Shown: positions 35,031-43,480 of the stretch, one piece after another
Position numbering within the stretch: position 1 is the first letter of the stretch
Layout: each line of letters begins with the position of its first letter
Source: Rhodospirillales bacterium
GTDB lineage: Bacteria > Pseudomonadota > Alphaproteobacteria > Rhodospirillales > UBA2165
Direction: 5' to 3'
DNA: 59,202 nucleotides
Assembly: GCA_022822205.1 (NCBI GenBank)
Contig: JAJECC010000030.1
Location: forward strand, 1-59,202
Notes under the pieces: model-generated
The model's input: the letters and a program-made list of their open reading frames with translations, nothing else
Database searches by the model: none
Told to the model about the DNA's origin: nothing
Made by a program: the position numbers and the translations under genes

Positions 35031-35461
35031 AAGGTGCGCCTCCTGCTCCATACGGTTCTTAGGAATGCGCGATGTCCTTGGCATTCGCGCCTCGACCACC
35101 AGGGGTCAATTGAACCGACTCGACGGTCGTAGCGGCGGGTATTCATTGTCTTTGGCTCCGCACATCACCTTCCCATGGGTCGATGCTAGACCCCGAGGCA
35201 CGAGAATGTCAATAAAACTATACGTCCAATTAACTTGACAATTTTTTGGGGTTGGTTCTAATTTAATTTGTGGTAGCTGAATCCAAATTGGCCGAGGCAA
35301 GAATTGAGGGCTTTGAGATTTCGCGAGATGACAGTAAGGTATTGTGGACAGTCAACGATCACTCCAAAAGTTGACGTGGGAGAGCACCAACAAAAAGCCG
35401 GACCACACCGGTTTTGGTTCAAATCGGGGTCTGGGAGCCCTACAGCGCGGAGGGTTAGTGC
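35031..35461. promoter_or_regulatory. Divergent bchF / ppaA control region
   Basis: This 431-bp gene-free stretch holds promoters for both directions. For bchF (minus): TTGACA at 35212-35207 and TAGCAT at 35188-35183, spacing 18. For ppaA (plus): TTGACA at 35235-35240 and TCTAAT at 35257-35262, spacing 16. Each -35 is the outer half of a PpsR-like box. The remainder is two untranslated leaders, about 150 nt before bchF and about 200 nt before ppaA; no other element was recognised. Confidence 0.65.
35207..35240. promoter_or_regulatory. Mirrored overlapping PpsR/CrtJ boxes
   Basis: Plus strand 35207-35224 reads TGTCAATAAAACTATACG (TGT-N12-ACG). Minus strand 35240-35223 reads TGTCAAGTTAATTGGACG (TGT-N12-ACG). 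Both inner halves share the central palindrome ACGT (35222-35225). Outer halves TGTCAA and TTGACA are perfect and coincide with the two divergent -35 elements. Confidence 0.65.
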
Positions 35462-36415
35462 ATGAACGCGCATGGTCAAAAAGTCATTCGGAAACGAGGG
35501 AACACTTCGGAGTCCACCCCAGAAAAAAAACCCAACCAGGCCGAACCGTCAAAAAATTTAGACAATCCCCCAAATCCGCCGCCGCCAGCGATTGACGGCT
35601 TGGTGGTGCCGTTTCGACCGCTCCAACAGGCCATTGAAATCGACATCATTCCGCGCTTGGCTCTTTCCCAGCGGGATGACGCCCCACTCTTGGGAGATCA
35701 GGGCGCGCGCTTCCAGGATCAGCAGGTCGACGACACGGCAATTGATGATTTTGTACAACTCGTACGGAAAAGCGTCGACGATCAGACTGATATCTTCATT
35801 GCCGATTTGATTCGCCAGGGCACGTCACTGGACAACATTTACTTGAACCTGTTGGCGCCCGCCGCGCGGCGATTCGGGGATATGTGGATCGACGACCTCG
35901 TCGATTTCACTGAGGTCACCCTTGCCGTCGGCAAGCTTCAACGGCTGCTTCATCGGCTTGATACGGCGTCTCAGGCATGGCATCCCGGTCAGGCCGCTTG
36001 CTTCAGCGTTCAACTTGTTCCAGCGCCGCAAGAACAGCATACCTTCGGCTTATCCATGGTGGCGGAATTCTTCAGGGGGAGCGGCTGGGAGGTCGTATTC
36101 GGCGCGTATAACGACCTTCGAGGTGCTACGCGGATCGGCGGCAATCCGGTCGATGTCGTTGGTTGGTCCATCAGCAGCGAAATCCATCTAGAGAAACTCT
36201 CGGCGGAAATTGCGAATCTCCGCCGCTCGGATCCTGACGGAAATATAGGGGTTCTTGTTGGTGGGTCGCTTGTCGTCGAACGCCCCGATTTGGTATCCAA
36301 GCTCGGTGCGGATGCGATGGCGGTCGATGGCAGAGAGGCCGTGGACAAGGCCTTCAAATTGGTGTCGGCCTTAGCCGACGAACGTGGCGCAAGAGGGTTT
36401 GAATTGGGGGCGTGA
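35462..36415 (+). CDS. ppaA: AerR/PpaA cobalamin-binding photosynthesis regulator
   Basis: Light-responsive B12-binding antirepressor that works with PpsR/CrtJ. 317 residues: a proline-rich disordered N-terminus (about 1-45), a helical cap (LDNIYLNLLAPAARRFGDMWIDD) and a B12-binding fold with H193 in PQEQHTFGLSMVAEFF, plus the SCHIC-type segment VGWSISSEIHLEKL. It lies directly upstream of ppsR1, the conserved pairing. Promoter at 35235-35262. Confidence 0.9.
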   Translation: MNAHGQKVIRKRGNTSESTPEKKPNQAEPSKNLDNPPNPPPPAIDGLVVPFRPLQQAIEIDIIPRLALSQRDDAPLLGDQGARFQDQQVDDTAIDDFVQLVRKSVDDQTDIFIADLIRQGTSLDNIYLNLLAPAARRFGDMWIDDLVDFTEVTLAVGKLQRLLHRLDTASQAWHPGQAACFSVQLVPAPQEQHTFGLSMVAEFFRGSGWEVVFGAYNDLRGATRIGGNPVDVVGWSISSEIHLEKLSAEIANLRRSDPDGNIGVLVGGSLVVERPDLVSKLGADAMAVDGREAVDKAFKLVSALADERGARGFELGA

Positions 36416-36453
36416 ACGGCACCGCCGAGGTGTCTGAGAGAAGATGGTCGTAG

Positions 36454-37866
36454 GTGAAAAAGTTTGCCACCCCAGAATCGTCCTTAGGGCAGTTGGACGC
36501 TGAAATCGTTGCAACGCTTCTCGCGACAGCGTCCGATATAGCGCTTTCCCTCGATGACCAGGGCGTCATCACCGACTTGGCATTCGGCAACGAAGAGTTG
36601 GCGGCTGCGCCGTATCAGGTGCAATGGCTGGGGAAACCTTGGGTCGAGACCGTAACGGTCGAGAGCCGGCTGAAAATTGCTCGGCTGCTGAACGAAGCCG
36701 ACAAAGCGGATTCCCCGAAATGGCGGCAAGTAAATCACCCATCGGGGGACGGCTCCGATCTGCCGGTCGTCTACACGACGCTACGAATCGGCAACGACGG
36801 AAGGCAGGTCGCGATCGGCCGCGAACTTCGCCAGATGGCCGCGTTGCAACAGCGCCTGCTGGACGCCCAGCATTCCATTGAGCGGGACTATTCCCGGCTT
36901 CGGCAAATGGAGACCCGTTACCGGCTTTTGTTTCAACAGGTTCCCGATGCCGTTCTGGTCGTCGATGCAGCGACCCAAAAAATACTTGAGGCCAACCCGG
37001 CTGCCGAAGAGTTGATGGGCGGCGGCCGCAGAAAGCTGTCCAACAGGAAGGTCGTCGATCTGTTCGGTCCCCCTAATGCCGAGGAGCTGCAGGCCTTCTT
37101 CTCCAGGCTCGTAATGCTGGGTGATGCTGCCGAGACAACGTTCGCGGCCGATGGGAGCGATGGATATCTCGTATCGGGTTCTCTGTTTCGCGAGGACGAA
37201 AAAAACTTGCTGCTGCTCAGGATACGTCGGGCTGATGCCGAAACCGATTCAACCGGGGCCCCCGAAGCCCGGAAAGACCTCATAAGGCTGCTCGATGCCG
37301 CGCCGGACGGATTTGTGCTGGCGAATCGGGAAGGCCAAATTCTTGCGGTCAACTCCGCCTTTCTCGAAATGACCCAACTAGCCACCGAGGATCAGGCGCG
37401 AGGCGAGTCCTTGGACGAATGGCTGGGCCGGTCGGCGGTCGACTTCAATGTGCTGTTGGGAAATGCCCGCGAGCGCGGAAGCGTTCGTCTGTTTGCGACA
37501 ACTCTAAGAGGTCTGCACGGCGCACGAACCGACGTCGAGGTCTCGGCTGTCGCGGTGCCTGAGGACCGGCAGGGCCGGATCGGCTTCATTATTCGGGATG
37601 TCAATCAGCGTCTGGTCGCGGGAGACGACGCGCCGACGGAGATCGAAGGATCGACCCGGCACCTGGCAGAATTGGTTGGTAAGGTTTCACTCAAGGAAAT
37701 CGTCCGTGAAACCACCGACGTGATTGAACGGATGTGTATCGAATCGGCGCTTGAGCTAACGAGAAATAATCGGGCGTCTGCGGCCGAGATGCTCGGTCTC
37801 AGCCGCCAGAGTCTTTACGCGAAATTGCATAGGTACGGTCTCGGAGATTTGTCGCCGGAAAATTGA
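36454..37866 (+). CDS. ppsR: PpsR/CrtJ repressor (PpsR1)
   Basis: Main aerobic repressor of photosynthesis genes. 470 residues with GTG start; N-terminal domain, helical linker (about 135-160, LQQRLLDAQHSIERDYSRL), two PAS domains and a Fis-type HTH (NRASAAEMLGLSRQSLYAK). Cys428 in ERMCIESALEL matches the redox-active Cys420/424 of CrtJ/PpsR; the position is Tyr in PpsR2. It follows ppaA by 38 nt and is probably co-transcribed with it. Confidence 0.93.
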   Translation: MKKFATPESSLGQLDAEIVATLLATASDIALSLDDQGVITDLAFGNEELAAAPYQVQWLGKPWVETVTVESRLKIARLLNEADKADSPKWRQVNHPSGDGSDLPVVYTTLRIGNDGRQVAIGRELRQMAALQQRLLDAQHSIERDYSRLRQMETRYRLLFQQVPDAVLVVDAATQKILEANPAAEELMGGGRRKLSNRKVVDLFGPPNAEELQAFFSRLVMLGDAAETTFAADGSDGYLVSGSLFREDEKNLLLLRIRRADAETDSTGAPEARKDLIRLLDAAPDGFVLANREGQILAVNSAFLEMTQLATEDQARGESLDEWLGRSAVDFNVLLGNARERGSVRLFATTLRGLHGARTDVEVSAVAVPEDRQGRIGFIIRDVNQRLVAGDDAPTEIEGSTRHLAELVGKVSLKEIVRETTDVIERMCIESALELTRNNRASAAEMLGLSRQSLYAKLHRYGLGDLSPEN

Positions 37867-37930
37867 GCGCCGCATAATTCCAGCCCGGACCGGCTTGCCG
37901 ATACGGTGGAAAACAGGAGTAGATTTGGTC

Positions 37931-38443
37931 ATGAAAATCCACGATCACCTAGCTGCTAGTCCCAAGGGCGCCCCCTTCACCGTACGATCGGACCAATTAG
38001 TCTCGGAAGCCGTCGCCGGCATGTCCGAGTACAACTATGGTTCGGCAATTGTCGTCGACGGAGATCAGAAAGTTATCGGCATCCTGACGGAACGAGATGT
38101 GATGAAACGTCTCGTTAACGTCGGCCTCGATGCCCAGACCACAGATATTTCCGAAATCATGACCTCCAATCCAAGCTGTGCGCGGGAGACGGACGAGATG
38201 GAAGAGTGGATGCGGACAATGTCCAAGGATCGCTATCGGCGAATTCCGGTGGTCGACGGCGAAAACCGTATCAAGGCCGTTTTGACACAGACCGATATGA
38301 TCGCTTACTCCTGGCCCGTCCTCATGGATCAGGCACGGGAATTGGCAGAGATCAGCGCCCGGCGAAATTTCAACTATTCGCTGATGGGCGGCGGCGTTTT
38401 GATCTATGCCATCGCCATGGTGATCATCTTCAATATGTTCTGA
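37931..38443 (+). CDS. CBS-domain protein with C-terminal membrane anchor
   Basis: The ATG at 37931 follows CAGGAG closely and gives 170 residues; an upstream in-frame start at 37895 lacks a ribosome site. Two CBS motifs are seen (about 15-70 with YGSAIVVDGDQKVIGILTERDV and 80-135 with RYRRIPVVDGENRIKAVLTQTD), which together usually bind an adenine nucleotide. The end is one hydrophobic span (LMGGGVLIYAIAMVIIFNMF), so it is tail-anchored with the sensor in the cytoplasm. It sits between ppsR1 and bchG. A role in energy sensing at the photosynthetic membrane is inference only. Confidence 0.8.
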   Translation: MKIHDHLAASPKGAPFTVRSDQLVSEAVAGMSEYNYGSAIVVDGDQKVIGILTERDVMKRLVNVGLDAQTTDISEIMTSNPSCARETDEMEEWMRTMSKDRYRRIPVVDGENRIKAVLTQTDMIAYSWPVLMDQARELAEISARRNFNYSLMGGGVLIYAIAMVIIFNMF

Positions 38444-38504
38444 CCCTTCGTCCGCCTGCGTTCGGCTACACGCATGAAAATCGCTGAATTTCCGCGGTCC
38501 CGTG

Positions 38505-38548
38505 CGTCCAAATAAATTGACAATTAAAAATGTAATATACATCATACA
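38505..38548 (+). promoter_or_regulatory. bchG promoter with tandem PpsR/CrtJ boxes
   Basis: A perfect TGT-N12-ACA (38531-38548, TGTAATATACATCATACA) and CGT-N12-ACA (38505-38522) are 8 bp apart. TTGACA (38517-38522) is a -35 candidate with CATCAT (38540-38545) 17 bp downstream. The downstream box ends 3 nt before the bchG start codon, so a bound repressor would block the whole leader. Confidence 0.8.
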
Positions 38549-38551
38549 GTT

Positions 38552-39454
38552 ATGTCTAATTCGGCCAATGCGACGGTTTCGGCAGGGCGACCGGCGCCCT
38601 CCGCAGTACTGGAACTGTTCAAACCGATAACTTGGTTCCCACCCATGTGGGCGTTTGCCTGCGGAGCGGTTTCCTCCGGCGTGACACTCGGCGTCAACTG
38701 GCCGATTGTCATTGCCGGCATTGTCCTCGCCGGGCCGCTGGTTTGCGCAACCAGTCAGGCGGTGAACGATTGGTTTGATAGGCACGTGGACGCCATCAAC
38801 GAGCCCGGCCGCCCGATCCCGTCGGGGCGAATCCCCGGTCGGATGGGTCTCTACATCGCCATTTTCTGGACGGCCGTTTCTGCGGCGGCCGGTGCGGCGA
38901 TTGGGCCCTGGGTATTCGGGGCGACCGTTGTCGGGCTGATTCTTGCCTGGCTGTACAGCGCGCCGCCGGTTCGCCTGAAGCTCAATGGGTGGTGGGGTAA
39001 CCTCGCGGTCGGGTTTTCCTACGAGGGCTTGGCATGGTTCACCGGGGCGGCCGTTCTGCTCGGCGTGTTGCCGGACACCCGGATCATTCTGTTTGCCGTG
39101 CTGTACAGCATCGGTGCCCACGGCATCATGACGCTGAACGACTTCAAGGCGATCGAGGGCGACCGGCAGATGGGCGTGCGGTCTCTTCCGGTTCAGTTGG
39201 GCGTCAGGAGGGCGGCGCGGGTCGCCTGTGCCGTGATGATCTTTCCGCAGTTGCCGGTCATCGCTCTGCTCGTCGACTGGGGTAAGCCGTTCCACGCACT
39301 AGTGATTGCCCTTCTGGTCGCTGTCCAGCTTCTGATGATGCGCCGTTTTCTCCGCGACCCCATGACATTCGCTTTGTGGTACAGCGGCTTAGGCGTCCCG
39401 GTCTATGTCAGCGGCATGATGGTCTCTGCATTTGCATTGAGGGGATTGACGTGA
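38552..39454 (+). CDS. bchG: Bacteriochlorophyll synthase BchG
   Basis: UbiA-type membrane prenyltransferase that attaches the geranylgeranyl or phytyl tail to bacteriochlorophyllide a. 300 residues, about eight or nine spans. Mg-diphosphate motifs are NDWFDRHVDAINEPGRPIPSG and NDFKAIEGDRQMGVRSLPVQ (each in the usual place). Starts 3 nt after a PpsR box; ends in a GTGA overlap with the next gene. Confidence 0.95.
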   Translation: MSNSANATVSAGRPAPSAVLELFKPITWFPPMWAFACGAVSSGVTLGVNWPIVIAGIVLAGPLVCATSQAVNDWFDRHVDAINEPGRPIPSGRIPGRMGLYIAIFWTAVSAAAGAAIGPWVFGATVVGLILAWLYSAPPVRLKLNGWWGNLAVGFSYEGLAWFTGAAVLLGVLPDTRIILFAVLYSIGAHGIMTLNDFKAIEGDRQMGVRSLPVQLGVRRAARVACAVMIFPQLPVIALLVDWGKPFHALVIALLVAVQLLMMRRFLRDPMTFALWYSGLGVPVYVSGMMVSAFALRGLT

Positions 39455-40812
39455 CGCAGCCCTATTTCAACTGGTTGTCAATTTTCCGTCTGGGTCTGGT
39501 TCAGACCGCCTTGGGAGCGATCGTCGTCCTCACAACGTCGACGTTGAACCGGGTCATGGTGGTGGAGTTGGCGTTGCCTGCCATGCTGCCGGGCGCCTTG
39601 GTCGCGCTGCACTATTTTGTTCAGATCACCCGCCCTCGTTGGGGGTACGGGTCTGACTGTGGCGGAAAATTGACCCCGTGGATTGTTGGCGGAATGGCGG
39701 TGCTGACCCTGGGCGCCTTTGGCGCCTCACTGGCAACCGCCTGGATGGAGACCAATCGGTTGGCTGGCATCAGCCTCGCGGTCGCCGCATTCGTCCTAAT
39801 CGGCGGTGGAGTCGGTGCGTCCGGCACGTCGCTGTTGGTGCTGCTTTCCAAGGGAACTCAACCCAGCAGGCGCGCGGCCGCGGCGACGACGGTCTGGGTC
39901 ATGATGATCGCAGGGTTCATCATCACCGCCGGAATCGCCGGCCAGATGTTGGACCCGTTCTCGCTCAGCCGTCTCGTCATGGTGACCGGATCGGTTTGTA
40001 CGATTGCCTTCGTGTTGGCCTTGTTGGCGGTATTTCGGGTCGAACGGAAGGTTGCCTCGCCGTTACTTGCCCCGGCCGGTGTGGAGAGCCCTCGGGAGGT
40101 TCCTTCGTTTCGCATTGCCTTGGCCGAGGTCTGGAATGAACCTCGGGCCCGCCGGTTGGCGATCTTTGTCTTTGTCTCAATGCTGGCCTACAGTGCGCAG
40201 GATCTGATTCTCGAACCGTTCGCCGGTACCGTATTCGGTTTTACCCCCGGCGAATCGACCAAGCTCGCCGGCATTCAGCACAGCGGCGTTTTGGCCGGTA
40301 TGTTGCTGGTGGCCATAACCGGCACCATCGCGCGCGGCCGCCGGTTCGGCTCGCTGAAGGCCTGGGCCGTTGGCGGTTGTGCCGCATCGGCGCTGGCGCT
40401 GTCGGGGCTGGTCCTCGGCGGCCTAGCCGGTCCGGCCTGGCCGCTGAATTCAAACGTATTTGCCCTCGGCGTTGCAAACGGCGCCTTCGCGGTTGGCGCC
40501 ATCGGCTCAATGATGGGAATGGTCAGCGAAGGCCGGGAACGCCGGGAAGGCGTCCGCATGGGGATCTGGGGGGCTGCCCAGGCGGTAGCGTTCGGCATCG
40601 GTGGCTTCTTGGGTACATTTGCCATTGATGCCGCGCGCTGGATTATCGACTCCCCGGCGGCTGCCTACGGGCTGGTGTTCTCCGCCGAGGCCATGATGTT
40701 CGTCGTTGCCGGCGTGCTGGCGACACGAATTGACCGTAAGACTGTGGGCCAGGAATTCGAATCCCCAGCAACCATGACCACGACGTTCGCAACTGGAACC
40801 AGCGGAGGATAA
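39451..40812 (+). CDS. PucC-family pigment-protein assembly transporter (Bch2-like)
   Basis: Twelve-span major-facilitator-type protein of the LhaA/PucC/Bch2 family. The GTG at 39451 overlaps the bchG stop (GTGA) and gives 453 residues starting VTQPYFNWLSIFRLGLVQTA; the longer frame upstream is bchG out of frame. Family blocks: TTSTLNRVMVVELALPAMLPG and SAQDLILEPFAGTVFGFTPG. It is distinct from LhaA at 24.8-26.2 kb. The usual bchG-bch2-bchP order supports the name. Confidence 0.88.
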   Translation: MTQPYFNWLSIFRLGLVQTALGAIVVLTTSTLNRVMVVELALPAMLPGALVALHYFVQITRPRWGYGSDCGGKLTPWIVGGMAVLTLGAFGASLATAWMETNRLAGISLAVAAFVLIGGGVGASGTSLLVLLSKGTQPSRRAAAATTVWVMMIAGFIITAGIAGQMLDPFSLSRLVMVTGSVCTIAFVLALLAVFRVERKVASPLLAPAGVESPREVPSFRIALAEVWNEPRARRLAIFVFVSMLAYSAQDLILEPFAGTVFGFTPGESTKLAGIQHSGVLAGMLLVAITGTIARGRRFGSLKAWAVGGCAASALALSGLVLGGLAGPAWPLNSNVFALGVANGAFAVGAIGSMMGMVSEGRERREGVRMGIWGAAQAVAFGIGGFLGTFAIDAARWIIDSPAAAYGLVFSAEAMMFVVAGVLATRIDRKTVGQEFESPATMTTTFATGTSGG

Positions 40813-40816
40813 CCCT

Positions 40817-42019
40817 GTGCGCGAATTGGAAACGTTTGATGCTGTCGTCATTGGCGGAGGGCCGGCCGGCGCAACCGCCGCAACCGACCTCGCCGTCGCC
40901 GGAAAGAGAACATTGCTGCTCGACCGTCCTGGCAGGATTAAGCCTTGTGGAGGCGCCATTCCGCCGCGGCTGATCAAGGACTTCGATATCCCGCTCTCGC
41001 TCCTGGTGGCGCGGGCCAATAGCGCCAGGATGATTTCCCCGGACGACAAAAAAGTCGATATGCCCATTGAGGACGGTTTCGTCGGCATGGTGGACCGCGA
41101 CGTCTACGACGAGTGGCTGCGCGATCGGGCCGAGACTTCGGGCGCCGAACGGCGCAATGGCCGCTTCGTCAAGTTGGAGAGGAATGAGGACGGAACCGCT
41201 ATCATCTACTACAAGCCGGGAGAAGGACTGGGCAAGGAGACCGAAGCCATCCGCGCCCGCGCGATCATCGGTGCCGACGGTGCGCGTTCCGAGGTCGCCC
41301 GGCAGACAATTCCGGGCTCGGACAAAATGCCGTTCGTCTTCGCCTATCATGAAATCGTAAAGTCGCCGGGTGCAACGAAGGCCACGCACGATTACGATGG
41401 CTCACGGTGCGACGTCTACTACCAGGGTAAGCTCTCACCCGACTTCTACGCCTGGGTTTTCCCACACGGCGGGACGACCAGCGTCGGAATCGGCTCCGCG
41501 ATCAAGGGTTACCCGCTCCGCGATGCCGTTCACCGCCTGCGTGAAAGTTCCGGCTTGGACGGCACGTCGACGGTCCGGTGCGAAGGCGCGCCGATACCGC
41601 TCCGTCCACTCCGCCGTTGGGACAACGGCAGCGACGTCGTCCTCTGCGGCGATGCGGCGGGCACCGTGGCTCCAGCGTCGGGCGAAGGGATTTACTACGC
41701 GATGACCAGTGGGCGTATGGCGGCGGAAGCCGTCGATGCGTACCTCGAGACAGGCGACAGCCGCGCATTGGCTACGGCCCGGAAGAAATTCATGAAGGCA
41801 CATGGTCGGGTATTTTGGATTCTCGGCATCATGCAGTATTTCTGGTATGCCAATGACCGGCGACGGGAACGCTTTGTCAAAATCTGCCGGGATCCGGATG
41901 TGCAGCGGCTTACGTGGACGGCCTATATGAATAAGGAACTTGTGCGGGCGAAACCCGTCGCCCATGCGCGCATCTTTTTCAAGGATCTCGCCCACCTTCT
42001 CGGTATCGCCTCCCCGTGA
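40817..42019 (+). CDS. bchP: Geranylgeranyl reductase BchP
   Basis: FAD enzyme reducing the geranylgeranyl tail of bacteriochlorophyll to phytyl. 400 residues with GTG start 4 nt after the previous gene. N-terminal FAD fold FDAVVIGGGPAGATAATDLA, the family block KPCGGAIPPRLI, and DVVLCGDAAGTVAPASGEGIYYAM. Its stop overlaps the tspO GTG start (GTGA). Confidence 0.95.
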   Translation: MRELETFDAVVIGGGPAGATAATDLAVAGKRTLLLDRPGRIKPCGGAIPPRLIKDFDIPLSLLVARANSARMISPDDKKVDMPIEDGFVGMVDRDVYDEWLRDRAETSGAERRNGRFVKLERNEDGTAIIYYKPGEGLGKETEAIRARAIIGADGARSEVARQTIPGSDKMPFVFAYHEIVKSPGATKATHDYDGSRCDVYYQGKLSPDFYAWVFPHGGTTSVGIGSAIKGYPLRDAVHRLRESSGLDGTSTVRCEGAPIPLRPLRRWDNGSDVVLCGDAAGTVAPASGEGIYYAMTSGRMAAEAVDAYLETGDSRALATARKKFMKAHGRVFWILGIMQYFWYANDRRRERFVKICRDPDVQRLTWTAYMNKELVRAKPVAHARIFFKDLAHLLGIASP

Positions 42020-42510
42020 CCGACGCACGTCCGCGAAGATGGCGAGCCATCCTCATCGCTGCGGCGGCGGCAGCCTTTGTTGCCGCGCTAGGGATCACCA
42101 GCACCGACCTCGGGCCGTGGTATCAGGGCCTTGCGCAGCCGCCTTGGAAACCGCCTGATGCGGTGTTTGGACCGGGCTGGATGGTCATTTACGCGTTCGT
42201 TATCGCTTCGATCGTCAGCGCATGGCAGAGCGCGGACCAACGTGCCAAACTGCTAATTGTGATCTTCTTTGGCATCAATGGTTTGCTCAATGTTGCTTGG
42301 AGTTGGCTGTTTTTCCGCTTTCAGCGCCCGGATTGGGCGTTGATCGAGGTCGTGCTCCTGTGGCTATCGATCGCTACGCTCCTCTGGATGCTGCGGCGGA
42401 TATCCGTCCGTGCGGCGTGGCTGCTGGCGCCGTATCTTGCTTGGGTGACCTTTGCGGGCGCCCTCAACTGGTCGGTGGTGCAACTGAACGGTCCGTTTGA
42501 CGCGTCCTAA
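42016..42510 (+). CDS. tspO: TspO/MBR tryptophan-rich sensory protein
   Basis: Five-span outer-membrane or envelope protein that binds porphyrins; in Rhodobacter it tunes photosynthesis gene expression by moving tetrapyrrole intermediates. 164 residues; hallmark WYQGLAQPPWKPPDAVFGPGW and GINGLLNVAWSWLFF. GTG start overlapping the bchP stop. In Rhodobacter it lies between crtB and crtC, so its place here is different. Confidence 0.92.
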   Translation: MTDARPRRWRAILIAAAAAAFVAALGITSTDLGPWYQGLAQPPWKPPDAVFGPGWMVIYAFVIASIVSAWQSADQRAKLLIVIFFGINGLLNVAWSWLFFRFQRPDWALIEVVLLWLSIATLLWMLRRISVRAAWLLAPYLAWVTFAGALNWSVVQLNGPFDAS

Positions 42511-42525
42511 GTCGGGGGAGGCGGG

Positions 42526-42798
42526 ATGGCCTTTTTGATCGAGAGCGGGCTAATCGCCGACTTGATTCTGATCTTCTTGGGCACAACCGGTATTTGGCTG
42601 TTCCTCTACCACCGAAAAACTGACCGTGGCATTCCCGTCGCGCGCTGGATCTGGAATGTGCTCTCGGGCGGGTGCTTGGTGCTGGCATTTCGCGCCGCCT
42701 TGATTGATGCCGGTTGGGGTTGGATCGCGCTGGCGCTGATCGGCGCGCTGATCTTTCATGTGTTGGATCTGATCGCCCGCTGGACCCGAACTTCTTAG
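42526..42798 (+). CDS. Small three-span membrane protein, unknown
   Basis: 90 residues, GGGGGAGGCGGG-like purine-rich stretch before the ATG. Three hydrophobic spans: about 5-27 (ESGLIADLILIFLGTTGIWL), 43-62 (IWNVLSGGCLVLAFRAALID) and 65-84 (WGWIALALIGALIFHVLDL). It is the last gene of the bchG operon and the last PGC gene. I recognise no family. Confidence 0.7.
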   Translation: MAFLIESGLIADLILIFLGTTGIWLFLYHRKTDRGIPVARWIWNVLSGGCLVLAFRAALIDAGWGWIALALIGALIFHVLDLIARWTRTS

Positions 42799-43480
42799 CG
42801 GGCCTCGGCCGCCTCCGGCCGTGCGCACGGCAATACAACTCCGAAGAATGGCCTTGGTCTCAGTTTCCGATGCCAGCGGCGATCCCAGGAGGTCGTTGAA
42901 GGACGGTCGGGGTTGAAGGTTATATCGATGTTTCCTGATTCTTTCGACACGTATTCCAGACAGGTCGATACAGAGAGAAGATATCGGCATGTTGGGTCGT
43001 GGCAAGCAGGTGAGCCGGTAATGTGGACCGCTGTCGATCAGGTCCGCTACTAACGGGCAGCAAGTTGCGGACTTACATAGACCTCTTGTAGATCAAGGGC
43101 TTGCGGCGGATCAGATCGGGATTTCGATCAAATGTCGGTCTCGGTGGTTGCGAGCCCCCGCAACCAAAAAAACGCTAATAACCCAATAGGTTATCTGCGT
43201 TTTCTTTTTCGGGAGAGATCATTGAGAATCCGTTTCGGAATGCAATCGGAACGGAAATTGCGGGAATGTGGGGGCATGCCGGTCCGCTCGTGTCCACGAT
43301 ACCCCCGGTCGAGCCGGAGTGGCAGAGCTGGGCTGTCAGCGACGCGAGCCCCTTAAACGGGCGGTTGGTAGCGGCAATTTCTGGCGATGTTCCGGAGGTC
43401 GGTGGTCTCCGTTAACCGTGTCGACTTTGACGAAGGTGATCGAGCGATAGCGCGGCTCCAAACTATTAGGGAAGCCTTCC
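42799..43480. other. Gene-free border of the photosynthesis cluster
   Basis: 682 bp with no convincing reading frame on either strand, no tRNA and no insertion-sequence ends that I can find. It holds two hairpins: GGTTGCG/CGCAACC (43146-43152 and 43159-43165, loop 6 nt) and the terminator at 43169-43209. The part 43210-43480 shows no recognisable element; a decayed gene is possible but I could not match one. Confidence 0.6.
43169..43209 (+). terminator. Rho-independent terminator at the end of the bchG operon
   Basis: AAAACGC (43169-43175) pairs with GCGTTTT (43197-43203) and ATAACC (43178-43183) with GGTTAT (43189-43194) around loop CAATA; a T-rich run (TTTTCTTTTT) follows. The A-run on the 5' side means it could also act on minus-strand transcripts coming from the SDR gene at 43.5 kb. 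Confidence 0.85.

Noticed and set aside
37997..39295. 432-codon open frame antisense to the CBS gene and bchG
   Set aside because: It crosses a promoter region and two well-supported genes; composition is typical of a shadow frame.
43353..43480. Possible remnant of a transposase or other gene in the PGC border
   Set aside because: The translations looked basic and fragmentary but matched no family I know, and no terminal inverted repeats were found.
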